Shown here piece after piece: positions 1 to 12,985 of a DNA stretch of 64,000 bases. Made by a program: the position numbers and the translations under genes. The notes beneath the pieces are model-generated. The model worked only from the letters and a program-made list of their open reading frames with translations, ran no database searches and was not told the DNA's origin. The stretch is from Puffinus mauretanicus. Lineage: Eukaryota > Chordata > Aves > Procellariiformes > Procellariidae. The stretch spans positions 3,224,001 to 3,288,000 of the forward strand of contig JAJKFH010003762.1 in NCBI GenBank assembly GCA_023333565.1, written 5' to 3'. The stretch's first letter is position 1. Each line of letters begins with the position of its first letter.

Positions 1-440
1 ACAGTTGTTGAAGCCAGGCACTGCTGTTACATGTCTCGTTTCCTCCCTGTCTTTTTCCACAACGGTAGGACTCAGCCATGGTTGCGGCAGTGTCATCTGC
101 AAAATTTCCACTGGGAAAGGTGGAGTTTTGCGCCTTCCCCTTTTGGGATTATCCACACAACGGCCAGGCTTGACAGGGTCCCTGATCTCTAAGTGCCTAG
201 GAAATGGAAAGAAGTTACTGATGGCACTGTTATAAATCAATTTTAGAATTCATTATTCTTTTTTTCTTCTGACCATGCATAAGAACAAACAAACGTACCT
301 GGAAAAAAAAGAATGTTTATACATTATTAATATTACCTTTAGCTAGTTTCATAATTGCCAACACCTAGTGGCACCATCAGGGTCATATTTTATTAGGCAA
401 TATTTGTGTACTTTCATATATATCATGGTGTCTTTCTCCA

Positions 441-484
441 TACATAAATATATGTATGTGTATGTGCATATGTATATTTATAAA
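441..484. repeat. TATG/TA-rich low-complexity patch
   Basis: The patch is an imperfect run of TATG and TATA units. It looks like a degenerate microsatellite and shows no sign of function. Confidence 0.7.
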
Positions 485-599
485 AGTACTTACACTTTAA
501 AAAATCGGTCCTTGCCTCATACACCTTGTGGTCTGTTGGAATGTCTATTTGTGAGATGGCGCTTGGGTAACTTTGAGACCAGATGCAGTTGTTATTTGG

Positions 600-626
600 A
601 TGTGCATGTACGCGTGCGTGTGTGTG
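600..626. repeat. Alternating purine-pyrimidine tract (TG/CG-rich)
   Basis: All 27 bases alternate strictly between purine and pyrimidine, with TG, CA and several CG steps. Such tracts are classical candidates for left-handed (Z) DNA under supercoiling. That is a property of the sequence class, not something shown here. Confidence 0.75.
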
Positions 627-1275
627 AGCCACCAGCAATTGCATTACTGAGACTGCACGTGTGATACCATGTGGTGCTAATGGTGACAGAGAAGCCCATG
701 CCAGCCTTTGCTTCTCTGTTAGATCTGGGCCTGAAGGTGAAGCGGAATAGCCACAGGTAGTAGTGTGACCCTTGGAAAGCATGGGGTCAAATTTTCAAGG
801 CACAGTTTCTTTTGTTTTGCAAATGCAATTTGTGCTTGTAATTTCTGAGCTGCATTTGAACAAATGGGGAAAGGGGTCAATTTTCCCCTGCCTCCGGTCT
901 CAGAAGCTCCAGGCTCAATAGCTGGTCCTTCTGCAGGTACAGGCTTCTTACTATTGAGTCTGGGGGTTAAAACAGAAGGGATGTGCCTCAGTCTGAAGAT
1001 GCCATACTCCTCTCCCACATTTTATATGCAGTCCATCCCAGAACAGAAACAGTAAACACTAAAACAGCAGGAACTTTGTCCCTCTCACATGGAGCTTTAT
1101 GAGCTGCTGTAATATACTTTGAAGTCAATGCAAATCCCATTAGTAAGTAGTTTCAAAGTCCAGCTAATGCACAGTACAACGTAGCCGAAAATTTTAAGTA
1201 ACCAAGGCAGTAACCACATTGAACTTGACTTTTCACTTCAGGAAGATGTTCTAGATTTCATAAGAAGAATTATTT

Positions 1276-1318
1276 TCTTAATATTAATTGTTAATAATTA
1301 TTAATTATTAATTAAGGT
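1276..1318. repeat. AT-only TTAATTA-rich patch
   Basis: The patch consists of repeated TTAATTA/TAATTATTAA units with almost no G or C. It is low-complexity DNA. Confidence 0.75.
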
Positions 1319-4300
1319 GATGTTTCTTATAGTCATCTTTTAATTATGTTCAATAGTACTATTCTGCTTTATTCTGTTCTATTTTATCTTATTCTGCACA
1401 CAAGACTTCTAGAGAAAGAGATCAAGAGTGAACATGAATCTATGTCACCACAAACTAGGTCTTCCTACCCCGGTTCTGGGGGTGAAGGTGAGTGCCCCAC
1501 GTGTACTGTGAATCCATCCCTGGTTACACAACACCAACGTTCATGACACGCTGGGAACAAATTCTGTGGAATTGGAGGCTGATGAGTCCCCTGTGTAGAA
1601 GAAGAGTCAGGGACAAGAGTGATGTTTGGGCCAACAGAGAGGAAGGGTTAAACATGAGGAGGGAAAGACAGTAGCTACAAGCAGGGAAAAAAGCAGAAGA
1701 GAACTGAGAAAATCTGGGAGGACAAAATAAGATACTGTGTATACCGGAGCACACCTCCTCACAGAATATACGAAGAGCTCATAACTGTGTTAATGTTAAG
1801 AATTATCAATGTTAATTATGTTCATTACTATATTAATAATAATGTCATAATCATTTTGATGGTAAGATTATTATTATTGACATAGTGCTAATAACTATGC
1901 TAATACATCCATTAATAATACAGATGCTCTAGTGTCCTGAGCTCTGACATTCCTGTACTGTCCAGGAGATCACTATTAAACCACTAGTATATCTCTGTTT
2001 GCCTTCAGGGCCAGCAAGTACCAGTTCATCACCGAGAATAAGCCTGTGTGGTGAATCCAGAAAACACAACTCTGAGCTAAATTGATTTGTACCACATGTT
2101 GAAATTTCAGGGTGGGGAATTCTTTATTTCACATTCTTCAGGTGTTTAGGAACTGGCGTTTTAAAATAAGATGCTGAAAGACCTCTAGGCTTGCAAAACG
2201 CTCATAGAAGTGCCTAAATGGGCAGAATTTTAGTTCTTGCTGTCTATCTGAGATACCATAAGAGAACTTATTTCTAAGATGATGCTGAGAATCCTCCTAA
2301 AAGAAGGTTGGTCAGCAGGCATCTCCCTGTGGCAGCAGCATATCATGAACTCCACAGCCTATGGAGAACACCAAGAGTAGGAGGTATTTCAGGGTGTGTG
2401 CTCCTTCATTTTTGACAAAGATAGTCTTGAATCTGTTAAGTTTGGTTAAAAAAAAGGATATCTTTAAACACTCAGTAATATTTTTTTTTTAAGGATAGAG
2501 TACTAGCAATGTAATTTCAAATTTCCTGGAAATTCTCTGGGATTCACTGAAGAACTGCATTAATATAGGTTAATGGAGACTAGAGCAGCAGAGAGGTGCA
2601 TCCTGCAATATCCCTGCAACCATTACAGTTGGACGCCTGATTTTCTTCCCATGGTGACATAGTGCCAGAGGCAAAAGCGAAAAGTGAGGAGGGAAAATAT
2701 ACATCCTGACTTCATCCTGAGATGGAGCTGGTAGAGCATTGAGGGTCCCCTCATTCAGTTATAGACAGAGGTACCAAAAAGTTTCCTTTTCTGAGATGGA
2801 GAAGCTGGGTGTGGGGCAAAAGGGAAAAGGAGGAGGATGAGACAAGGACTTACACAGAGACATTTCGGAATTTCTTAAAAGGTGCAGAAAAATGAAGAGT
2901 TCATTATTTTGCAGATCACGTTAACATTATTTTTAACCTCACTTCTTTTATTATGACCCCTCTGGAAGGGTGAAACATGCATTCTTACCAGCTCCTTTTA
3001 TTTAACTTAAAACATGCGTGCTGAGTTGTTGTTGGCTTTCATACTTGGGAAGTAAAAAGGAGCAGGATATTAGGGGAAAATATATTTCTGAAGTATTATT
3101 TGTTAAAATGTCTACAAAGAATTTCATGGCCTTCACAAATAGATGAAAGGGAAACAGCTCACAGTTTGACCTTCCAACCTTTCATGGTGTCTCAGTAGGT
3201 GATACTGCAAAACCTGGAGCTGTCTGTTTCTGGCTGAAGCTGCATTACAGTAGATTTGCGCTGTAATTTGTCTACTTGCTATCCCCCATACAAATGATGG
3301 GTTGCCCCATAGACTCAGTCAGACTGTCAAGGATCATGTGTGCCAGGACAGCCCTTGTGAAGCCCATCACCTCTGAATCTTGCTCCAGCAAAAATGAATT
3401 AATATGAAAAAAAAAGAGTCAGCAATGAGAACAGGCAATGAAACTGAGGTTCCTGCAGCAGTCTGGGTGGAGAAGATGATGACAACATATTGGCAAATTT
3501 GTTAGATATGAGCTGAAAAAGAAGCAGAACCTTTCCCACCCACTCCAACCCCAATAACTAAGCAGAAAACACAAGCGCGTTAGTGCTCATCCCTGAACAG
3601 CTGAAGACATTGTCAGACGTATTCTGCACTCCCACGTGAATGGAGACATAAAGCTGGGTGGTATTAATGAGGTAATATTCATACCTACACCCACACTTTA
3701 AGGAACTGTGTTTTGATGATGTTGGCAGGCCCTTGATGCTTGTAGGGCTTGGACAGAGCAGAGCTGGGTCTGCTTTCAAGACTATTCCTGGGAGTCTAGA
3801 CATCCAGGTATGTCCTAGATCCAGACTGTTTCAAAAAACATATTGATGGGAACAGTGAAAAACAGAGGGAAAATATATACACTGATCAGATATAAATCCA
3901 TGAAGACTTGCCACACCACTACATTTAAATATCAGCTATTTCACAAAAAGTTGGAAACTGAAGATTTTACTTGACTGTCTCAGACAATATTATTAACCTT
4001 TGATTTTCTAGAAGTTCAGATAAGATCCCTGGAGACATTTTATCAGCGTGGAATCTACAAAGTTTTTCCTCGCACAACTATGAGTCAACAATATAATTAC
4101 TATAGCCAGAAATGTAGACTCAGGAAACCTGTTCAGCTAAAACCAGAGACAGTTATAAACAGGGATAAAATGATCATAAAATTTTGTGTGTTTTTCAGCC
4201 ACTAAGTGAGAGAGGAAATTGAGACAACTCCAGATGCAAGCTCAGCATCCCCTTGTTCTGTTTTAAGATGAGGGTGTTAATACACATCACAATTACCCAA

Positions 4301-5607
4301 GCAGAATCCATAAGGTAGATCAATAGTCTTACTGCTTCAGAAACATTGGATTTGATGAGTGTGAAGTATAGCTAATGGACAAATTTCATACCAATAAAAT
4401 CCCCACTTCTCCTGTCAGTATATGCATATATTAATTACTGATAATTAATATACCAATTAACCTCCTAGAATTCAGCGAAAGTCAGCATTCTTTTATATTT
4501 ATACCATGTCTGACTATTTCTTTTACAGAAGACAGGAAAAACCCCAGAAATTGTAGTATCACAATGCTGGTCTGGCTTTAAGGTTTAGGGTAAGGCACGG
4601 TGTTTTCTTTCTGCCCCTTACCAAGGTCCAGGGAGAAAAGGAGAGCCCACCGAGAGCAGGGTGATCACACAACTCCTTTTGTGGTTATTGCTGCTGGAGA
4701 TGAAACAGGGGGATCAAGTGTGTATTTTGGGAAGTCCAAGTGATTCTCTGTGCATTACATCCCTGCGAATAAAAACACACGCAGTAAGACTGCCAATCTC
4801 CATCTGAAACTTAGTCAGTGGGATTTGAGGTGGAAAGAATAAACACAGACGGTTACAAAGTCCAGTCTTTGACCCCAAGAACAGATGGAGATTTCTGGCT
4901 TGGATTCTGCAGGCACCTACTGCTAACCAGCCCTACTATGTCTTTTAAAACATCAGAAGCTCTTCCGAGTTGAATTTGGTATGTTTATTAAATGTACTTC
5001 TTGCCCACCTCTCTTTCACAAGGACAGCAGCCTAGTGCCCTTTGTCAGCCTTGCATGGAAGGTACAAAGTTCATGCTCAGACTCCATCCTTTCCGTTGAT
5101 GATTTTCCACAATATTACATAATTCTACTCAGAGTTGCTCACAACAGATTTAAAGCATGTCCCTTATTCGGAGAACTTCCAGTATAAATAAGAGAGAGAA
5201 AAAAACATGAAGCTGGAGAAAGAATACCAGAGCAAGACAGGAAGCACAAGGGATGGTTGATAAAAAGGACTGTTAGCTGGAGGTGGCAGAGGAGCAGGTA
5301 ATAGGACACTGCATCCTTGGATCGCAGAATGTGCCAGGTGGCCACAAACCCTGGGGTTTTAGCCTGGCCACTGCAGAGATAAGGCCAGCTGCAAACCTTG
5401 GATCCCGATCAAATGTTTGCAATCCAAACACTCTGAGAGTTGGGGTTATTTGGCGTGGGCCCATGTCTAGTTTATATTAATGTTTATCGCCCCTTGGCCA
5501 TTTGGAAACTAACTTTCATAATTCACACCTCAGCAATGCATGTTTGGCTGTCCTGATGGCAGGCTACCAATCTGACTCCGCTATCTAGCAGCACTCCTTT
5601 CAGCTGT

Positions 5608-5612
5608 ATGGA
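5608..5612 (+). repeat. Left target-site duplication of solo LTR (ATGGA)
   Basis: The five bases before the LTR start read ATGGA and match exactly the five bases after its end. A 5-bp duplication is typical of ERVL-type (class III) integration; gamma-like elements usually give 4 bp and beta/ERVK-like elements 6 bp. Confidence 0.9.
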
Positions 5613-5870
5613 TGTGCTGGTTTTGGCTGGGATAGAGTTAATTTTCTTCACAGAAGCTAGAATGAGGCTATGTTTTGGATTTGTGCTGAAAACAGTGTTG
5701 ATAATACAGAGATGTTTTCATTTTTGCTGAGCAGTGCTTACACAGAGTCAAGGCCTTTCTGCCTCTCACCCCACCCCACCAGCGAGGAGGCTGGGGGTGC
5801 ACAAGGAGTTGGGAGGGGACACGGCTGGGACAGCTGACCCCAACTGACCAAAGGGATATCCCACACCATA

Positions 5871-5894
5871 TGATGTCATGCTCAGCATAGAAAG
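5871..5894 (+). promoter_or_regulatory. Putative LTR promoter core (CRE-like site and degenerate TATA box)
   Basis: TGATGTCA at 5871-5878 is one base from the palindromic CRE TGACGTCA. CATAGAAAG at 5886-5894 sits where the LTR TATA box would lie and differs from a CATATAAAG box by one base. This LTR promoter may therefore be weakened. Transcription from it is inferred, not shown. Confidence 0.5.
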
Positions 5895-6061
5895 CTGGGG
5901 GAAGAAGAAGGAAAGGGGGGACGTTCGGAGTTGTGGCGGTTTGTCTTCCCAAGAAACCATTACACGTGGTGGAGCCCTGCTTTCCTGGACATGGCTGAAC
6001 ACCTGCCTGCCGATGGAAGCAGTGAATGGATCCCTTGTTTTGCTTTGCTTTTGCTTTACCT

Positions 6062-6067
6062 ATTAAA
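6062..6067 (+). terminator. LTR polyadenylation signal ATTAAA
   Basis: The hexamer ATTAAA is the commonest variant of AATAAA. It is followed by T-rich sequence in the second half of the LTR, the expected position for the R-region poly(A) signal. Confidence 0.6.
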
Positions 6068-6194
6068 CTGTCTTTATCTCAATCCACAAGTTTTCTCACT
6101 TTTACCCTTCTGATTGTCTCCTCCATCCCATTGAGGGGGGAGTGAGAGAGCGGCTGTGTGGGGCTTAGTTGCTGGCTGGGGTTAAACCATGACA

Positions 6195-6199
6195 ATGGA
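6195..6199 (+). repeat. Right target-site duplication of solo LTR (ATGGA)
   Basis: ATGGA directly follows the terminal CA of the LTR and is identical to the left copy at 5608-5612. Confidence 0.9.
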
Positions 6200-9100
6200 G
6201 CTGCCTTGCATGTGGCTTGCATATTACAGCAGACAAGGGTTGAATGACAACTTCATGGCTCACTGTTAGAAGCTTAGCCAAAAAAGCACAAAAGGCATGT
6301 CTCCTGCTAGGACCTTCATCTTTCACATCCACTCAGCAATTTTTGCAGCAACTCTGGGTGCGAAGATCAGTGTCCTCTTTGCCTGCCTTCCTTTCCAGAA
6401 GTCTCACTTGGCAGGCCTGTCACCCACAGCTGTTTCATTGGTTCCATGGTCACACGACTTAGAGGTTTAAGTAGGCTCTGAACTGACCCCTCTGCTCTTA
6501 AATATGGCTTAGACCCGTTCTGTGATCTTGAAACCTTCACCTTAATGTACTTAAAGACTGGCATAAATTCACCATCAGCTTCATGCTGATCACAGAACAA
6601 GACCAAGAACAAGAGATAACAGTCTGGACTCATGCTCCCTAGAGCAGGAAGAGAAACCAATAATCATAATGAGTAAACTTATTTCTTATACTCCAGAAGA
6701 TAAAGAATTGAGCCCAAGATCCTCCTGTTTCATTTCACTCCTCTGGTAAAAAGTATATTTTATTAACTAGTCTTTTACATTTAAGTCTGCGCTGTCCTTT
6801 CAAGCTGGGGAAAAAAATCAGCAAAAGATGTATTTCACAGAGTCTATTTCTGGGAGCATGTTAGATACTTAACAAGTTCATCTTCCGTGAGCAGCCATTT
6901 CATGTATCAAACCGTAATGATTGCTTGGGTTCAGACTGCAGCACACATTTGCACTCTCTGTTAGGTCCCTTTTCTTGATGCAGGAAAGCCAGATTAAATG
7001 TTAGCTTAATAATACTTTCTTCCTCTTTCTGCTCCTCATCTGTTTTGAGTATTTCCTTGTCTTCCCTCCCCCTATTTATAGTATGTCTTACTAAGCATTG
7101 ATGGGCCTCTTCACAGACAGCAAACAGTGAAGGAGGTAGTAATGCTGAAGGATACTGTTTTCTCTAGTGCTTCTAAGTCATCCCTGGAGATCACTTGCCT
7201 TTTAAAAAATGAGGTGTACTAGCCTGGGCAGTGCAAGCTAAACTTCCCTTAGTAGCTCCTCTATTTATATTACATAATGGGGCCAAACTTGGCCCATTTC
7301 TGACCTCAAAGTCTATCCTAACTAGCATGACCACTGATGCTATACACTGTGTGAGGTACCCACCATCTGAATTGTCCTGCCCCAACGTTATCAATCTTTC
7401 CTTTAAGCAAAAAAAAAAAAACAACCAAGCTCAATTCAGATGAACCAACGTTATGATAACGAACAGTTTTTCTAGTTATGAATGCTAACACAAGGCAATC
7501 GCATCTCAGGCTCCAGAGGGCAGTACCTAAATAACCTTTTGATTGCCCTGTTGACTTCTGCTGCCAGGAAAGAGCACTTCCCCTGATTGGGGTGCTGCTC
7601 AATTTATAGAGTCTGTTGAATATTCTTTTTAAAAAAAGAGAGCCATCAGGGGCTCGATTTTCTTCTTTCTTGCTCCCTGTGGGGCCGCCCGGCCTGAGCA
7701 CGGCTGGCGCAAAGCCCTCTTGGATCAGGCTTACGGAAGTGCTCATGTTTCACACCCAATCGTCAGTGCAAAAACAACCACACAAGGTTAAAAACAATTT
7801 TCCACTCACGGAAGTAAACCGGTGGGTGAGACAGACAACTAAACCTTCATGATAAATCCCGTCTGAACAGCCCTGAGTGAAATAATTGCTACTTCTATTT
7901 TTTTATCCTGAAGCCACAGTCCCAGAGCAGCCCAGCATCTTTTTTGCAGTGGCCACCACCTTCCCAGCCCTCTCTCTGCCTCTGCACCGTGGTCTTGCTG
8001 AGGACAGCTGAGGGAAATGTCACTGTGAGGCATTTTCCTATTCTGATTACTCCAGCTCTTGCCTGGCCACAGGCCAGGACAGGCTCTGGCATAGTTTAGG
8101 GTTGTCTTAAAATACTCGAGGATGTCACTTGTGCAGCTAGCTGATGGGGGAGCCAAGGGGCTGCCAGGGCCCTGCTCAGCACTGCCGGCCGCCTGTGCCC
8201 CAGGCGCCAACCTCGGGTGCTTGGGGTCCCTGCAGGTACCTCTCAGGGCAAGGGCAAGGACGGGGTGTGCAGGGTGAGCTAGCCTGACTTCACACCACCC
8301 TCTGGTGGCATTTCCTCAGGCTGAGGAGACTTTCGGCTCAAGGTCCACTCACCCTTGCAGTGTCCCTGCAGCACAGAGAGGTCCCAAAGTGAAGCACAGG
8401 GCACCTGGGTATCTTTAGAATTTTCAGGGTAACACCCCTTCGGTACAGAATACAGTAAGTCTCCGGATAGTAGTAATTACAGAAAGCAATGGTTTGTAAA
8501 TTTGCACCTTTATATTCACTATTCATTTCAAGTTCAGCATCTCTCTCCACACCACTTTATCCAGCACATTTTCTCCACACCTACTTGTTCCCTACGGCAA
8601 CAAGTGTCCACAGCTCGGACCCCAGGTTAGGTTTGGGTTTCCCCTTTAACGACAAGAAATGCAACATCCTGAGAAAGGAAATATGGCTAGACAATTACTC
8701 TTGTTCGTATATAGCTCCTTGTGGAGAGGAGCCCTGTCTCCTGCTTGATTGTGAATCTTAGTTACAGAAAAACATTGCTCTCCGGCATAGCCTTGAGAGC
8801 TACATGGTGCTGTTTTCATTCAACTCCACTGAGGCCAGAAATAATTTGTACACTCTAAATACAAATTGCTAATGAATTCGTAATACTCGAAAGTACTCTA
8901 TTCATAATAGATCTGAAAAGGCAAAATACATAATATTAATATATTGTAAAGAAAATCTGTGTCAAGAATCTTGTAAACTGGAATTAATTTAATATAGCAA
9001 TGCAGAGAGTTTTAAAAGGATGCTTTCAACAATATTTACAAGAAATTTAAATTTTAATATTTATTTCATCAAAACAATTCGTTATAATCTTGTGCGATGT

Positions 9101-12100
9101 ACAGTCATTGGTGTCTTCTTTGCTTAGATACTAAGCAATAAATAGAGTTATAATTTTCCCATTTCTGTCACAATGTACACCTACTTAGTTTGCATACAAA
9201 AGACTCAATATGTTGCAGTGCATAGGAGGATCAGGCCCTGCAGTAGAGCAGACTCTGAGAATACTCATTAAACCCAATTAATAGTAAATTGGATTGTTGC
9301 TTTATCATCAGCCCAACCTCGTAACCTTAAAGCCTCCTAATTTGTATGTGACCTCATAATCTCTCTCTGTTGGTGTGTATGAATTAATGATACATATTGC
9401 TTAACCAGTGTTTTAGCAGAATTTTTTCTCAATTTAGGAATTTTTTAAAAATAAATATATTTATTGTTATTATATGAGTATTGTGAGATTTTATGTTATT
9501 TTCCTCGTTTTATCTTTCTAGATGACTAATATATTTATATATAAAGGCCTAATCCCATCTGCAATGACACCAGTGGCAAAATTTACCCTGGTATCAGTGA
9601 GGGCCCATAATGTGTAAGGAGAAATATGACCCTGATTAGTAGAAGCCACAGATGAACAAAAATATTCTCCCCTATAGGAAACTAGGGAGGGAGAAAGTAG
9701 AAAAAAAAAGAAAAATCCTGCATGGCTGACCCCATTTACTTACTAGGAAACTACCTTTCTCTCACATATAGAACCTCAGTGAGATTTCTAAGTTTAAGCA
9801 AACATGTACACATATGCACGCACGCACAACCCCACAGGAGGCAGCCGAGCTGTGAATAATAGCTATTTCAGATGAAGAATCCCTCCCCTTTGCCCTTGCT
9901 GATAATCTTTATTGCTGTTGTATATTCATAAGCAAGTAGATAAGGTTCTTTAGTCCTCTAACACACCAGGCATTAACCTTCTGTAAGGCTGTTTTAATTC
10001 ATAATTTTCTTTCCTGATTATAACTTCCAGTGTAAAAAGCCTATCTTCACTTTTTTCCATAGACAAAATGGGACAAATGGGCAAATTCTTAATAATAACT
10101 GGTTCTTTTAAAGCCTATCTGTATTTGTTTAAACAGGACAGATTCTGTGGCTGTTGCACCAAAATATGAGTCTGAATTAGAGTCTCTGTCTCCTATAGCA
10201 AGCTCTCATTGAAACACAAGTTCTCAACTCATTTTGAGCTTTTGGGGAAATTGATGATGCTCTAATCTATAATGTAACCAGAACTACAAGAATTGCCAGA
10301 GGAGGGCAAGCATAGCATTCTGACAATTTTAGATGCATTAGCCCATACCCACCATTTTACACAGACTTCCTCTACAGTATTCCTTTATTCATATTACTAC
10401 GTGATTTGACCCTTGAAATGAACAGTTCCTACCCATGCTGTATGTTATTAGGTAATTTTGATGTAAGAGTCATGATTTTCATGTTAAGATGTCCACCCCT
10501 CAGTGTTTTGTGTTTCTTCTTTTTTTTTTTTTGTAAAATGAAAAGCATTTTCTTAACCGATGTGTCTGCAGTGGGTGAATTATCTTCCTCAGAAACTTCT
10601 CCACTATCCGCCCATGGCTGAGACGTGTCTACTCTTGATTACAAACCAACACAATATTTTAAGTGATCTATTTTTAACAAGGACAGTAGATAAATGTTCT
10701 TGAATTTCCTGAGCATCTCATATTGGCACCTTTTTAATGAAATGATGTCACCATAGCCGTATTTCAGAGTTCATTCAAAAGAGACCCATTCCCTACTCAG
10801 GAGATTATGGAGCACCCACATAGAGAGGAAAGAGATGCAGCAGATCTTAAAACATTGGCAATAGTGGGCAAGTCAGGGGAACAGGGGTAAAGAGGTCCTA
10901 GGTGGGCAGCTCTGTGTGACTGTGTACAGTCTGGTGAAATCCTATCAAGCCTAAGCCACCGTGTTATTTCATGAAGCCTGCAAAGATAGGAAGAGGCATT
11001 GTTCTTAGCCTCACTGAATGAGAGGACTTTCCTCAGCAGTTATAACTCAGCTTTATGTCCCCAGCATCCCTTTTTTGTGCATTGTGGCAGAATAGATTCT
11101 GGTCAGTCAGTTCATTACGTCCCCACAAAGGTGGGAGCCAGGAAGAATGCACAAATATAAATCAGAGAAGCTGAACTAAAGCCCTAAGTTTTCAAAAGAC
11201 TTGGCATCGACCACAGACTGTGTGGGTGGACAGTATCTCTCTTTATGCACCAGGAACATGGAGTAATGATTAGGCTTCTGTTTTCTCCACCTCGCTTATG
11301 CTGGCTTGTTGGTAGTGAACATGTGCTAAAATACTATGGTGCTTTACCCATAGTCAGTCTCCATGTCATGCCACAGATGGCAGGTAACCTGAAATCACCC
11401 AGAGGAGTGCACAACCAGTGCTGAGTTAAAATAGAGACTTAAAGGAGAAGACTGTTCTCTTTCTTTTTCTTTTGATGGTAGCAGAAATATTGGAAATAGC
11501 ACAGAATATTAAAGAAGTGGTTGATACTATAAAGACAACTGAGCATCTGCTGAGTAATAAAATCTGCACAGGCTATCCAGAAAAGGCTTTTATTTTAAAA
11601 TCTATCTTTAAATAGAACTGGACTACAGAAGAAAGTTTGACTCTACTCCCTCCCTTGAACTTTGGGCTGAACCACAGATCTAAACCACTCCCCAAATTAT
11701 GGGCTACAAAGCCAAGAGGTGTCTATTTTCTAACCTCCACTCTTCTGGACTGTGGCTAAAGTCCCACAAAACCCATCATGAGTTTTCAGCATAGCGGAAA
11801 GCTAGGAGCAAGGGTGATCAGCTTCAGAACCCCAGGAATGGGTTTGCAAATGACCTTCCTGGCATCTTCTAAATTTTCAGGTAATTTGTCCGAAGCTGGA
11901 ATTTACTGTATTCCTAAAACTGACCAGGACCATCTGGCACTGGTCCCCAGCTGTGCCCCAGATGTGGCCAATAACAGCTGGAATGTTTGGCCACAGTAGG
12001 ACTTGCCTGCCTTATTTGTCCCCATGTATCTCTCATTCAGTGTTATTCCAGGATGCCACGACAGTCGAATATTTAAGAACGTGGTTAACTTGAAACGTAC

Positions 12101-12985
12101 GGGGCTCTTGATCTTGCTAGCTTCAGCCATTTTGGCTGGGGGAACTGTTGCATCTCCATTATGGCGAGGGCATCACAATGGTATGAGCCGATTTTCCTAA
12201 CTTCTCAGCTGGGCTCTACTCTCTGTTCTTAAATCCTGCACACTGCAAACATGCAGCCCTGCCCGTACTGTCTACTCAATTCTCCTGACAGGTACAGGTT
12301 TTTTGGTACAACACAATGTAGTCTTAGCTGTGCCCATTTTTCTAAGTCTTTGAAGTGCAGATCTTACCGCAGGTAAAGTGATTGTGAGGAGAATAAGGGA
12401 ACTGGCATTTTTTCTGTTTAAATCATATGTACCTCAGCATACCTGTTTACAAGTAGATAATATCTTTCTTAAAAATGTAAGTAGTTGAATCCAAAGAACA
12501 TTTTGAGGGGGCTCCCATCAAAAAACCAATAGCTGTTTGGGCACAGAAGGAATTAATCCTGCTTTCTGTGGAGCTTTGTCTTATAAGTGGTTGGCTCTGG
12601 CATGCATAAAACACAAACCCAGCTGAAGCTAACTCTGCGTTTGGGGCATTTACAGGGGCCCTTTTCCCATGTGGCAGTTCTAGTGCCTAGTGATGTGAGA
12701 TACCACTCTGCAGCTTTTCCCACAGTAAGGGCATTTACAGCATCTGTCTCCTCTACCCATTTGTCTATTTTCATGACATTTGTTACTTAATTATCTGGGA
12801 GAGCTTTAGCCCTCTGTCACATTTGGCTGAAATCTGAGCCACTGGGCTCATAAAAAAAAAAGAGACAGACATCCAGGCAAACCCCACGCTCCTATAAGCC
12901 TTATTCCCTTAAGAAACAAATTAAAAAACAACAGCAATGCTGCCGACAACAGCAAAACCACACAGTGACAATGATCACACACTTT
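6200..12985. other. Non-coding stretch, no gene seen
   Basis: No open frame here carries a recognisable domain. Visible low-complexity items are an A-run near 7410, a strongly AT-rich zone at about 8870-9070 and 9420-9545, an alternating purine-pyrimidine tract at 9802-9828 and a T-run at about 10518-10532. A GC-richer patch lies near 8130-8340. The 142-codon minus-strand frame at 7318-7746 ends in low-complexity hydrophobic residues and has no recognisable motif, so I do not call it a gene. Confidence 0.65.
9802..9828. repeat. Alternating purine-pyrimidine tract (CA/CG-rich)
   Basis: The 27 bases alternate strictly between purine and pyrimidine and include two CACG steps. This is the same sequence class as the tract at 600-626 and a candidate for Z-DNA formation. 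Confidence 0.75.

Larger units (their letters stand above)
1..5607. other. Non-coding stretch, no gene seen
   Basis: I see no supportable gene. The open frames are short, lack recognisable domains and overlap in several frames. The stretch is AT-leaning. It holds a TATG-rich patch at 441-484, a strictly alternating pyrimidine-purine tract at 600-626, a TTAATTA-rich patch at 1276-1318, and a diffuse ATT/AAT-rich patch at about 1795-1925. Homopolymer runs occur near 2480 (T) and 3405 (A). It could be intergenic or intronic; nothing in the sequence decides which. Confidence 0.7.
5613..6194 (+). mobile_element. Solo LTR of an ERVL-type endogenous retrovirus
   Basis: This 582-bp element starts TGTGCTGG and ends CCATGACA, giving the TG...CA ends expected of an LTR. 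A perfect 5-bp duplication (ATGGA) flanks it. No internal retroviral sequence, primer-binding site or polypurine tract adjoins it, so it is a solo LTR left by recombination between two LTRs. Inside are a CRE-like site, a degenerate TATA-like box and an ATTAAA polyadenylation signal, in the order expected for U3, R and U5 on the plus strand. I recognise the sequence from memory as a family common in neoavian birds; the exact subfamily name would need a repeat library. The open frames running through it (for example 5668-5952 on the minus strand) are chance frames, not proteins. The well-kept ends and duplication suggest moderate age. Confidence 0.93.

Noticed and set aside
5668..6113. Overlapping frames on both strands within the LTR
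   Set aside because: They lie inside a solo LTR, which is not protein-coding.
7318..7746. 142-codon minus-strand frame
   Set aside because: It has no domain, a poly-F/L stretch arising from an A-run, and overlapping frames on the other strand.
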